Origin: Megaustenia siamemsis
Taxonomy: Eukaryota; Mollusca; Gastropoda; Stylommatophora; Ariophantidae
Direction of reading: 5' to 3'
DNA: 64,000 nt
Assembly (NCBI GenBank): GCA_032433765.1
Contig: JAVIAB010000051.1
Coordinates: forward strand, 85,629,493-85,693,492
In this document: positions 54,890 through 64,000 of the stretch, one piece after another
Numbering within the stretch: the first letter of the stretch is position 1
How the letters are laid out: every line of letters begins with the position of its first letter
Program-made: the position numbers and the translations under genes
The notes under the pieces: model-generated
Databases searched by the model: none
What the model saw: the letters and a program-made list of their open reading frames with translations, nothing else
What the model was told of the DNA's origin: nothing

Positions 54890-55717
54890 GTGTTCTGTAC
54901 TCGTAAATCGCACAGTCTGACATCTGACCCCTCCCATTTCTGCACAATTACTGTTATCTACATTCATTCAATGCTTGAGATTGCTCCCTTCTTTGTTTTC
55001 CTTCCTAATCCAATTCACATGCCCATTCTGATTCTATCTTCAGTCCAAACTCAAAGGTCTAGACATTTTTCCTCTCTGCCTACATCTGGGAGTTTGGACA
55101 GCTCTTGTAAACCGCTTATTTCAAACTCAGTAACTACATATTCAGCTGGCGTGCATGTTGCCTTAAATTTTCCATATGTCTTGCTTCTATGTAATCTCCC
55201 ATCTCCGGGTCTGCTTGCTAAGTCCACCCCAAAGCCTTCTCTAAAATTATCAACTAAGCCGACATGTTTTCCGCTCACACTAGCACCCTTACTATGCTCT
55301 TCATATATGACTGACAAGTACACCTTTGATTCCTCGTACACCCTTGCTTGTTCTCAGTTACCACGAGTTCTCTTGGAGCCAATGGTGGGGTGTGCTAAAC
55401 ACTCCACCATTGGCTCCTTGCTACCAGCTTTACCGCAGTATTGCAATTATTTGCCTGTTCCCTACACGAGTTCTCTTGTTCCTTTCTCCACAATCATAGA
55501 AGAGTCATGCCATAACACAGCTATTTACTATCTCTTAGTTTGCATTTTATGTCGTGTAGCCCATAATTATGATTCAAAATATTTCACAACTAATTTATCA
55601 TTCTACCCTAGCTTGTCAAATGGTCGTCTGGCAAACAATCGAAGACTCTTCCACGTAAACATTTTATTTATCAACAACATTATCCTTAGAGCATACGATG
55701 ACCTGACTAGAACGTAA
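54890..55717 (+). CDS. Long open frame of unknown nature
   Basis: A 275-codon open frame rich in Ser, Leu, Pro and Thr, without a domain, signal peptide or repeat that I recognise. The opposite strand carries shorter frames (for example 55051-55341, with EESKVYLSVIYEEHSKGASV) of more protein-like composition, rich in charged residues and interrupted by stops. The plus frame may therefore be the shadow of a decayed minus-strand element. Left as hypothetical; I would favour the minus strand as the original coding strand. Confidence 0.25.
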   Translation: MFCTRKSHSLTSDPSHFCTITVIYIHSMLEIAPFFVFLPNPIHMPILILSSVQTQRSRHFSSLPTSGSLDSSCKPLISNSVTTYSAGVHVALNFPYVLLLCNLPSPGLLAKSTPKPSLKLSTKPTCFPLTLAPLLCSSYMTDKYTFDSSYTLACSQLPRVLLEPMVGCAKHSTIGSLLPALPQYCNYLPVPYTSSLVPFSTIIEESCHNTAIYYLLVCILCRVAHNYDSKYFTTNLSFYPSLSNGRLANNRRLFHVNILFINNIILRAYDDLTRT

Positions 55718-55960
55718 TTACAACACTTCTGAACAACACCAGTTCCCGAACATGGCCGAATTCCTTTGAGACCAATAAACCAACTTAAGATCGGTTTCCG
55801 TGATGTATCTAAGCTGTCATAGCAGATATGAGCCGCCATATTTGTTTCTGGCATTCTCTGGAACACAAACATGTTTACTATTGCTGCATTATCATCTTCG
55901 CTTAGCATGTACTTGTTATGATGCTGTCACGCTCTTTAGGTTTCTTTACTGTTACACTTT

Positions 55961-56223
55961 GGGAAACCCCGATAGCTCTGTGGTTAGTGAACTGGACTAC
56001 AAAGGACAAGAGGGAGGGTTCGATCCCAACCGACGGCTTCCGTTTCACCCAGCCTTAAATGGGTACCGGATGTTTTTTCTAGGAAAGTAAAGCGGCATGG
56101 GCGTAATACCGACCACATTACCCCAAAAATCATGTGCCGAGGGTCTGTAAAATTTATGGTCACTAACACCATATTCCCTATACGCCACTTGGCGTGACGG
56201 GGGTACTTTACTTTTTTTTTACG
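55961..56223 (+). mobile_element. SINE-A, full length, with 13-bp TSD
   Basis: A box TAGCTCTGTGGTTAG, B box GGTTCGATCCC, core, tail CGCCACTTGGCGTGA and T-run. Flanked by ACTGTTACACTTT at 55948-55960 and 56224-56236. Confidence 0.9.
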
Positions 56224-56284
56224 ACTGTTACACTTTAGGGTATACATCACTTATGTAAGGTGTCCCTCTACGTCTTAAGCCTTA

Positions 56285-56455
56285 CATATAATATGGTGTT
56301 AGTGTCCATATTTTTCGTTGAGTAACGACATATTATATGTTTGATATTGTCGGTATTACGCCACGCCACTCAATGTTCTCTGAAAAAATATAGTATTCAT
56401 TTAAGGCTGGGTGAACCTAGCAGCCATCGATCAGGATCGAACTCGACCTCTGTAT
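56285..56455 (-). mobile_element. SINE-A relative, old copy
   Basis: TAATATGGTGTTAGTGTCCA, GTCGGTATTACGCC, TTTAAGGCTGGGTGAACCT and GATCGAACTCGACC follow the SINE-A order with many changes. Confidence 0.65.
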
Positions 56456-57178
56456 ATATCGTGTGTGTACATGTTGAACTGAAAGAAATATAGGTAAATA
56501 TGGACCCTCCCACTTGGGTCCTTTGCTGTCTGATTGTATTACGTTTGGCACCTTGCGATCAGATGCATCTGTAATAGTATTTATTAAGCCGTCAGAGCCA
56601 TGAGTACATGATTTGTGTTTGGGAACTCTGAGCACATACTTTGTGACGCCTACTCTCTCCGCCATCTTTGAAATGTCAGGGAACCTTTGAAATTTCCTTG
56701 AGTACAACAGGGTGGAGCTAATGAATTAATTTAATGGAAAAATATATACGTAAAGTCTATCTGCACTGATGTTGATTGTTCTCAATGTCAGAATTTGATT
56801 GTTAATGCCTTCCTGTATTCGGTCCTGCGTCGAGCCTATCCTGTTGTCTCAGTTTCATAATTCAACTATTAAATACCACCTTTCAAAACATAACAATGTC
56901 ATACCACACAGCTTTTTGTGAGCGTGTATCTAAATATGGTAAATGAAGGCCGTAAAGAAGCAGACATATATCCTGGTCGTAGGAGGTAGCTTCTCTCAAC
57001 TGTAAATCTTTCATTTCAATCTGGCTGGTAAATAAAGGGACGTAATTCAAGTGACAGACACAGACATTACAATAGTGACATCAAAGAAAAGTTGTGATCC
57101 CCTACCGTTGTACACCACTCTCCTCCTCTAATTAACGATCGATTGTTAGGCCCGGTTATTCTTGTTGATTTTGTTTCT
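56456..57178. other. No recognisable feature
   Basis: Unique DNA. Confidence 0.35.
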
Positions 57179-57435
57179 CGAGTAAAGTAAAGTACCCCCG
57201 TCACGCCAAGTGGCGTATAGGGAAATATGGTGTTAGTGACCCTATATTTTACAGACCTTCAGCACATGATTTTTGGGGGAATGTGGTCAGTATTACGCCC
57301 GTGCTGCTTTACTTTCTCAGAAAAAATCCGGTACCCATTTAAGGCTGGGTGATCCCGGAAGCCGTCGGTTGGGATCGAACCCTACCCCTTGTCCGTGGTA
57401 GTCCAGTTCACTAACCACTGAGCTATCGCGGCTCC
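57179..57435 (-). mobile_element. SINE-A, full length, with 10-bp TSD
   Basis: A complete minus-strand copy from the T/A-rich tail to GAGCCGCGATAGCTCAGTGG. Flanked by TTTTGTTTCT at 57069-57078 + 100 (57169-57178) and 57436-57445. Confidence 0.88.
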
Positions 57436-57445
57436 TTTTGTTTCT

Positions 57446-58204
57446 TGAAGGTGATAAAAATGACGTCTCCAATAAAGTAAGTCAAGACATCAAAGAGACC
57501 ATAAAAATGACAACAGGAGAAATGTGAGATCTGAATAGACACAAGTCTTCTTTCTACCATTTCTGTTTATCGGAAGATCTTGCAGTGATGTGTAGGTAAC
57601 CATGACTTTGCTAAAAATATATTTTTACGTTTGATTTGTCCTTAATCTTGTTTAGTTACATAGAGATGTGAACAATTTTTTAAAATATTGAAACCATATA
57701 GGGATTATCATCGTCATAGCGTTTGAGTGAATTTGAAGAACGATGCATTCACCCCAGCCCGCCTGAAAGAAGACCTGTCTATTCAATTCTCACATTTCTT
57801 CTGCTGTCATGTCTATGGTCTCTTTGATGTCTTGAAACTTACTTTTTTTCTTGTTCTGCCTCTGTCTTTTCTTCCTGGAACAATTCCTTCCATTATTGAT
57901 TTGTTTCCCAATCCACTGTAATTTTTACCTTGGTCATAGCATTTTAAGATGTCTGTAAGATGTCTGTAAGATGTTTGTAAGTTGTTTATAAGACAGTTCT
58001 TTTTAGTGTATTTTTAATATGTCTTCATTATTTCTTTTTAATATCCAAGGAATTCTAAACATTTTTCTGTAGCATTTTTGTTTGTGTCAAATGAACCGAA
58101 TTTCTTCAATTTTGTTTGCAATATAGTCCATGATTCACAATCATAGTGACTATCTGAAAGATACATGTCTTCAGCAGCAGCTGACGGTAGGTTCGAAACT
58201 TATC
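57446..58204. other. No recognisable gene
   Basis: A small TGTAAGATGTC repeat at 57945-57995; otherwise nothing. Confidence 0.4.
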
Positions 58205-58440
58205 TGTCGTATTACATGTATAAAGAAAATATATAGACTACTCGCATACTTACACTAGTCTCATTAAATGTACACAGGTATAAACAAAAATACATAGACT
58301 ACTCGCAAACTTACACTAGTCTCATTAAATGTACACAGGTATACAAATACATAGACTACTTATACACTTACTCTCATTAGATGTACACAGTTATAAAAAT
58401 ATATAGACTACATGTACACTTATACTAGTCTCATTAACTC
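58205..58440. repeat. About 60-65-bp tandem repeat, four units
   Basis: Unit ATAGACTACTCGCATACTTA, CACTAGTCTCATTAAATGTA, CACAGGTATAAACAAAAATAC, becoming irregular. Confidence 0.9.
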
Positions 58441-58672
58441 AGGTATCAAACAGTTATCAAAGTTCAAGTATCTATAAACAACACACCCTGAAGGTGGCAA
58501 TATGGATAAAGAAACTAACGTTACAGTACGGTGACGTGGGCACGATAATAACATCAGAAATGAGATGCTTCCCACAGAAATAAAAAGCAGAATAACCCAG
58601 GCCAAAATAACAAATCAGATAATGAAAAATATCTCATGCAACAAAAATATGTCAATAGAAGTGAGAAAGAGA

Positions 58673-58679
<7 letters not shown>

Positions 58680-58747
<68 letters not shown>

Positions 58748-59229
58748 GTGCCTTACCGGTTGGCGTAGGCGATCATATCCCTCCACAATCTTCTATCACT
58801 TTCTTTTTATTTTGCCACTTGTAACCAAGTATTCCAACTTTCCTCTTCTCATGATGTGCCCGAAAAATGTTGATTGCTTCTTTCTGATGTTTTTTTAAGA
58901 TCTCCCTTTTTGTGTTGGCCTCTTTGAGAACTTCCTCATTGGTCTTTTTATCTGTCCAAGGAACTTTCAACATTCTTCTGAGAAATCCCATCTCTGTGGC
59001 CTCTAATTGTCTTTTAATTTGTTTGTCTACTGTCCAGGATTCGCTTCCATAGGTCAGAATTTGTTCTATATAGCACAGATGAACTCTCTTTCTCACTTCT
59101 ATTGACATAGATTTGTTGCATAAGATATTTTTCATTTTCTGAAATGCTATTTTGGCCTGAGCTATTCTGCTTTTTATTTCTGTGATGCATCTCCCATCTG
59201 ATGTTATTATTGTGCCCAAGTATTTGAGT
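58680..59229 (-). mobile_element. LINE-G insertion with (GAT)n tail and 14-bp TSD
   Basis: A 5'-truncated copy, opposite in direction to the copy it hit. On minus it reads the RT C-terminal region (SDGRCITEIKSRIAQAKIAF, MSIEVRKRVHLCYIEQILTY, GSESWTVDKQIKRQLEATEM, GFLRRMLKVPWTDKKTNEEV) and ends in a (GAT)n tail at 58680-58746. Flanked by AAAGAGAGTTCATC (58666-58679 and 59230-59243). The frame is open for 178 codons, so this copy is young, but it is missing the endonuclease and most of the RT. Confidence 0.88.
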
Positions 59230-59637
59230 AAAGAGAGTTCATCGGTGCTAAATAGAATCAATTCTGACCTATGGAAGCAAATCATGGACATTAGACAAAC
59301 AAATGACAAGAGGATTAGAGGCGAAAGAGATGGGATTTCTCAGAAGAACGTTGAAAGTTCCCTGGACAGCTAAAAAGACCAATGAGGAAGTTCTCAAAGA
59401 GGCCAACACAAAAAGGGAGCTCTTAAAAAACATCAGAAAGAACCAATCAACATTTTTCGGGCACATCATGAGAAAAGGAAAGTTGGATTACTTGGTTACA
59501 ACTAGCAAAATAAAAGGAAAGAGAGATTGCGGACGATAAAGAGAGAAGATACTAGATAGCTTGGTGTCATGACATGGAAAACAGTCAACAACAGAATTGA
59601 TGATGTACTGTGGATTGAAGATTGTGGAAGGACATGA

Positions 59638-59645
59638 TCGCCTAC
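59638..59645. repeat. 8-bp TSD of the hAT element, left
   Basis: TCGCCTAC, repeated at 62885-62892. Confidence 0.85.
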
Positions 59646-62600
59646 CATGGGCGGATCTAGGGGGGGTCATGGGGGGGCATTGCCCCCCCCCCCCCAAAAA
59701 AAAAAAAAAACGTACTTCTTAGTACATTCATTAATAAAGTGAGAGCAACGTTTGTTTACTTATTATTATTATTTTTAAAGAAGAAAAGAGGTAATATAAA
59801 AAAAAATTCACAAATATATAGGTCTATTTATTCAATCTTTTGATATTGAAATCATGTCCACGGAAAAACAACTAAAAAAATACGATATTTTTTGTGTACG
59901 ATTGTTCTTCTGTGAAGAAAATGTTAATTATTTATCGCTCTGGCGGTGCCAAAATTGCCGTGCTGATTTGATTTTATGACAGCACAAGGGACAAGGGAGT
60001 AGATATGTTTAATGAGTTGTTTGCCGGTGTACATATATTTGTTATATATGCTGTAAAAAGGACTTCATTTAGTTGCGGACTACCTGTTTTATTTTAGTTG
60101 TTATTAATGTCTAAAGGTTTTTAATATATTTTAAAAATGAAACGAATTACAAATTTCTTTCAAAAAGTTTCAAAATCACACGAAACTGAAACTCGATCTG
60201 CTTTTATGCTTCCTGATTTTACACCTACATCTAGGGTCGATATTAGTCCTAGTGAAACGAAGGATAAAAAAATTACTATTACATCAACAACTACTAATAC
60301 AGTTAACAGTGAGCCAGTTTCTGAAAGTGATCTCGTTTCCAACGCTAGTCTGCCTAATACTCGTACAATTACATTTATAAAAAGTGAAGCTGGTCCACTC
60401 AATAGTGATATTAATAATCAGTGTGAGACGGACTTGGGCAATTTAAATTATGGACCAGTGGCAGGACCCAGTATGGATATTAATAGTCAGTGTGAGATGG
60501 ACTTGGGCGATTTAAATTCTGGACCAGTAAGGCCAGTCTTAAGATCTTACCCGCCTTCACTGTGTGGTAAAGTCAACCGTTCTTTTTCTAAAGCTTATTT
60601 GGAACAATATCACTGGCTAGAATATAGTAAACGAAAAGATGCAGCATTTTGTTACGTTTGTCGTGTATTTGACAAATCTTTTGCATGTGAAGAAACATTT
60701 ACTAAATCTGGTTTTAGAAACTGGAAAAAATTAAAAGAAAAACTTGATAAACATGGAAAAAGTAAAAGTCATTTGTTATGCATGGAAAAATATGCAATGC
60801 ATAAATATAGTAATGAAAAAGGAAGTGTCATGTCAATGATTTCAAAATCACATAAGACCGAAGTGGAAAAAAACAAAGAGTACATGGCGAAAGTTGTTGA
60901 TGTTATTATACTTCTTGGAAGACAGGGCATTGCGTTCAGAGGACATGATGAAAAGAAAGAATCTAATAGTAGGGGTAATTTCTTAGAGTTCTGCGAGGTG
61001 TTTGCTAAGTATGATAGTACATTTAAACAAAATTTTACAAAAAACATTTCATTTTGTAGCAAAACTATTGTGAATGAAGTGATTGACATAACTTCAGCTC
61101 TTCTTTTTGAGAAAATAGTTAAAGAGGTTAAAAGATGCGAGTTTTTTGCAATTATGGCTGATGAGGCAAGATGTCAGAAACAGCAACAATTGTCTCTCTG
61201 CGTTCGGTATGTTGACGATGAACTCACTCCACATGAAAGATTCCTTGGTTTCTATGATTGCTCAAGCAAACGAACAGCAATAGATTTAGCTGATTTGATA
61301 ATGACTGTTCTTCGGAAGTTTAGTATTGAAGGATTATCAGTAATAGCGCAAACTTATGATGGTGCCGCAGTAATGTCTGGTGATGTTGGAGGGCTGCAAG
61401 CTAAAATTAGAGAGTTTTATCCTGAAGCTGTTTACTTCCACTGTTATGCACATAAGGTTGCACTTATTGTAACAGACATTTGTAAAAACATAGAATCTTC
61501 AAGACTTTTATTCAATGCTTTGGAATCATTGTATGTACATTTTTCAAAACCGTCAAATCATGATGCTTTAAGAACGGTGTCAGGATTGTTACAGACAAAG
61601 CCTTTTGAAATAATTTCATTAAGTACAACTAGGTGGACATGCAGGTACCAGAATTGTAATCTGTTGATTAAACACTATGATAATGTAGTGGCAGCTTTAA
61701 AAATTGAAATTGACAGAAATGAAGACAAAGACTCCATAGAAGCCATTGGAATTTTGAAATCAATATCAACATTTAATTTCATTGTCAACCTGTTTGTTTT
61801 TCATGAAATCCTGTCTTATACCCACGTATTAAGTCTATGTATGCAGAATGCAAATGTCACTTTAGGACAGGCTGCAGAACTGATAACAAATACTATGCGG
61901 ACAATAGTAGACAAGAGAACTGATGATGAATTTTCTAAGATTTGGAAGAATATTGAAGAATTTTCACTGAAACACGGCATATGCTTAGAAAGTCCTACTG
62001 TATGTAAGAAAAGAAAACATGAAGAAAGTGTGATGCTAAAAGACAGTTTTGTTCTCTCAACTGTTGGAAAACCCCTAGATGGCCCTGAAAGTGTGAGCAA
62101 TAAAGAATACTGGAAGATGAAAGTATATTTTGAAGTTATTGATGTCTTTGCAGCAAGGTTAAAGGAAAGATTTAGTGAAGAATCCTTACAACTCGCATGT
62201 GCTGTTGATGGGCTGTTTTGTTTGGATTATGAAAAGGCAACTCCATTTGTAAAGAAATATGCTGAGTGTTTAGGACTGAATGTTACTATCCTGAAAGCAG
62301 AAATATCAATTGTCAAAACATTAATTAGGAGCAAAGAAGGGGAAGTTTCACAATTCAGCTTTAGCCACTTAAAAGAGGTAGTAAACAAGAACACTTACCC
62401 ACATTTTCATAAAATTCTAAGGGCTGCTATAACCATACCAATAAGCTCATCAGCATGTGAAAGAAGTTTTTCTGCGATGAGCAGGATTAAGACTTGGCTG
62501 AGGTCATCAATGACACAAGATAGACTTCGTAATTTGGCGGTGCTTCACATAGAAAAAACATTGCTTAAAAACACCATCACGAGTGAAGAAGTTATGCAGA

Positions 62601-62884
62601 AATTTGCAGAAAAGCCTAGACGAATTAAACTGATGTAATTGGTGAGTACAGATTTTCTTTTTTTTTTGTGCCGTTTTAATTTTTATAAAATGCATATTTT
62701 ATGCTGTATACTTATTCCCGTTATTATTAGAAAAGTCAAATTGCGTCAAAGGTCTAATGACGATTATACACAAGTGACTCACACCCTTATTGCTGATAGC
62801 GCGAAGATGTCTATGCAAACCTGAAACAAAACAGTAGGCCTATAGCAGTGCCCCCCCAAAATTTTAAGGCTAGATCCGCCTATG
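59646..62884 (+). mobile_element. hAT transposon, apparently complete
   Basis: A 3239-bp element with ends CATGGGCGGATCTAG and, reversed, CATAGGCGGATCTAG (15 bases, one mismatch), flanked by the 8-bp duplication TCGCCTAC. 8-bp TSDs and CA-starting, GGCGGATC-type TIRs are hallmarks of hAT elements. It contains one long ORF without stops and a C/A homopolymer near the left end. It lies in the 3' end of an older LINE-G. Confidence 0.93.
60137..62638 (+). CDS. hAT transposase (ZMYM1/TTF-zinc-finger, DUF4371 type)
   Basis: 833 residues. The N-terminus MKRITNFFQKVSK resembles the PCNA-interaction-like start often seen in this group. A TTF/BED-like zinc finger follows (C172, C175 in CYVCRVF; His residues in KLDKHGKSKSHLL about 205-215). 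The RNase-H-like core has D342 in IMADEARC, D408 in TYDGAAVMSG and a CYAHKVAL motif just after, with STTRW about 498. The C-terminal dimerisation region (about 750-815) reads PISSSACERSFSAMSRIKTW, with the catalytic Glu at 775. All three catalytic residues are present and there is no stop, so the enzyme could be active. It should cut and paste the element through its TIRs in the nucleus. Similar host-annotated proteins are called zinc finger MYM-type protein 1-like. The leader is about 490 bases. Confidence 0.92.
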   Translation: MKRITNFFQKVSKSHETETRSAFMLPDFTPTSRVDISPSETKDKKITITSTTTNTVNSEPVSESDLVSNASLPNTRTITFIKSEAGPLNSDINNQCETDLGNLNYGPVAGPSMDINSQCEMDLGDLNSGPVRPVLRSYPPSLCGKVNRSFSKAYLEQYHWLEYSKRKDAAFCYVCRVFDKSFACEETFTKSGFRNWKKLKEKLDKHGKSKSHLLCMEKYAMHKYSNEKGSVMSMISKSHKTEVEKNKEYMAKVVDVIILLGRQGIAFRGHDEKKESNSRGNFLEFCEVFAKYDSTFKQNFTKNISFCSKTIVNEVIDITSALLFEKIVKEVKRCEFFAIMADEARCQKQQQLSLCVRYVDDELTPHERFLGFYDCSSKRTAIDLADLIMTVLRKFSIEGLSVIAQTYDGAAVMSGDVGGLQAKIREFYPEAVYFHCYAHKVALIVTDICKNIESSRLLFNALESLYVHFSKPSNHDALRTVSGLLQTKPFEIISLSTTRWTCRYQNCNLLIKHYDNVVAALKIEIDRNEDKDSIEAIGILKSISTFNFIVNLFVFHEILSYTHVLSLCMQNANVTLGQAAELITNTMRTIVDKRTDDEFSKIWKNIEEFSLKHGICLESPTVCKKRKHEESVMLKDSFVLSTVGKPLDGPESVSNKEYWKMKVYFEVIDVFAARLKERFSEESLQLACAVDGLFCLDYEKATPFVKKYAECLGLNVTILKAEISIVKTLIRSKEGEVSQFSFSHLKEVVNKNTYPHFHKILRAAITIPISSSACERSFSAMSRIKTWLRSSMTQDRLRNLAVLHIEKTLLKNTITSEEVMQKFAEKPRRIKLM

Positions 62885-62892
62885 TCGCCTAC
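62885..62892. repeat. 8-bp TSD of the hAT element, right
   Basis: TCGCCTAC. Confidence 0.85.
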
Positions 62893-62923
62893 ACCAACCG
62901 GCATGGCACATAATACCTACCTA
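62893..62923 (+). pseudogene. 3' tip of the interrupted LINE-G
   Basis: ACCAACCGGCATGGCACATA continues the sequence cut at 59645. Compare CCGGTAAGGCACATGATG, the reversed form at 58742-58760. Confidence 0.7.
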
Positions 62924-63320
<397 letters not shown>

Positions 63321-63675
63321 TGAATGTATCACGGATATTACTCAGAACAAAACAAGTCCATGTCGGTCCTGACTCCCATAGGTCCTCCAACTGTTAGACT
63401 CTGAACGCTCATTCTACGTCCTGATTGGATTAAACACTGTTCAAATCTCAGCCTGCAAGACACTTCTCGGCCGAATCTATTTGGACCTCTGGTCACAGTT
63501 GCTTACCTTGTACTAATACTTCGTTATTTTCGGAGGTTATGCAGAACAGATAATCTAACTTCCTCTGTGCTTCTGGTATACTTCGAGTTATTTGGACTAA
63601 TTAAAAAAAAATAATATAGATTTTGATTAAAATATCGAAGATATACATTCAGCGCACGCTGAAATATTACTATAT
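63321..63675. other. No recognisable feature
   Basis: Unique DNA. Confidence 0.35.
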
Positions 63676-63679
63676 TTAG

Positions 63680-64000
63680 AACAATCTACCAGAGGTCTAT
63701 ATTTGGAACAATCTACCAGAGATCTATGTTTAGAACATTCTACCAGAGATCTATGTTTAGAACAATCTACCAGAGATCTATGTTTAGAACATTCTACCAG
63801 AGATCTATATTTGGAACAATCTACCAGAGATCTATGTTTAGAACATTCTACCAGAGATCTATGTTTAGAACAATCTACCAGAGATCTATGTTTAGAACAT
63901 TCTACCAGAGATCTATGTTTAGAACAATCTACCAGAGGTCTATGTTTAGAACAATCTACCATAGATTTATGCTTAGAACCATCTACTAGAGATCTATCTT
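63680..64000. repeat. 27-bp minisatellite, about 12 units, continuing past the window
   Basis: Unit TCTATGTTTAGAACAATCTA plus CCAGAGA. ACATTC and ACAATC forms alternate, giving a 54-base second-order period. Open on both strands (9 codons per unit). Confidence 0.95.

Larger units (their letters stand above)
58515..59645 (+). pseudogene. LINE-G host copy (plus), interrupted twice
   Basis: Left part 58515-58679 (EIKSRITQAKITNQIMKNIS, MSIEVRKRVH) and right part 59244-59645 (SDLWKQIMDIRQTNDKRI ... VPWTAKKTNEEVLKEANTKR) join across the minus-strand insertion at 58680. Its 3' end is cut again at 59645 by the hAT element and resumes at 62893 with ACCAACCGGCATGGCACATA. Frames are broken; it is the oldest layer in this stack. 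Confidence 0.82.

Overview
The window reads as nuclear DNA of an invertebrate animal, most likely a lophotrochozoan and probably a mollusc. The basis is a full-length RTE-type LINE, several tRNA-derived SINE families, a ZMYM/DUF4371-like hAT transposon, mariner fragments, splice-type signals, and dense microsatellites and minisatellites. The species call is an inference; the sequence alone does not fix it. I found no bacterial operon, rRNA, functional tRNA, CRISPR array or clear single-copy host gene.

Layout. 1-12 kb: AT-rich DNA with decayed LINE pieces, SINEs (families B and C here) and a 21-bp minisatellite (7.3-8.3 kb). 12-22.6 kb: SINE-A with clear target-site duplications (TSDs), a decayed RTE copy, a SINE-A nested in a SINE-C, a long (GATA)n run, a 50-bp satellite and a LINE RNase H relic. 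22.8-27.3 kb: a mariner relic followed by a 4.1-kb satellite of 45-bp units. 28.15-31.32 kb: an apparently intact full-length RTE retrotransposon that split an older SINE and left an 11-bp TSD. 31.6-34.5 kb: three minisatellites.

34.8-46.2 kb is the most interesting region. It is an 11.4-kb element made of two near-identical inverted arms of about 4.47 kb around a 2.5-kb unique centre. It starts 5'-AG, ends CT-3', and is bounded by a 6-bp direct repeat (TACCGT). That combination is the signature of Polinton/Maverick (adintovirus-like) integration. No polymerase, integrase, protease, ATPase or capsid gene is present, so it looks like a derivative that depends on enzymes supplied elsewhere. Each arm carries an inward-facing open frame that I read as a Bcl-2-family protein (BH1- and BH2-like segments, polyA signal just after the stop) and an outward-facing single-C2H2-finger ORF that runs into a 31-bp minisatellite. 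The centre carries a gene with a PC4/p15-like ssDNA-binding domain, possibly spliced to an acidic first exon whose start codon lies in the right arm.

46.5-58 kb: a composite tRNA-derived SINE with a perfect hairpin, decayed LINE copies, an 802-bp mariner-type MITE with long TIRs, more minisatellites and three more SINE-A copies. 58.5-63.3 kb is a readable stack of insertions. A LINE copy (+) was hit by an opposite-strand copy of the same family (14-bp TSD). The tail of the first copy was then hit by an intact 3.24-kb hAT transposon (8-bp TSD, matching TIRs, 833-codon transposase with D, D, E visible). A (CTAT)n run and a 27-bp minisatellite close the window.

The genes present are those of mobile elements rather than a host pathway. 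The likely complete ones are the RTE ORF, the hAT transposase and the genes of the palindromic element.
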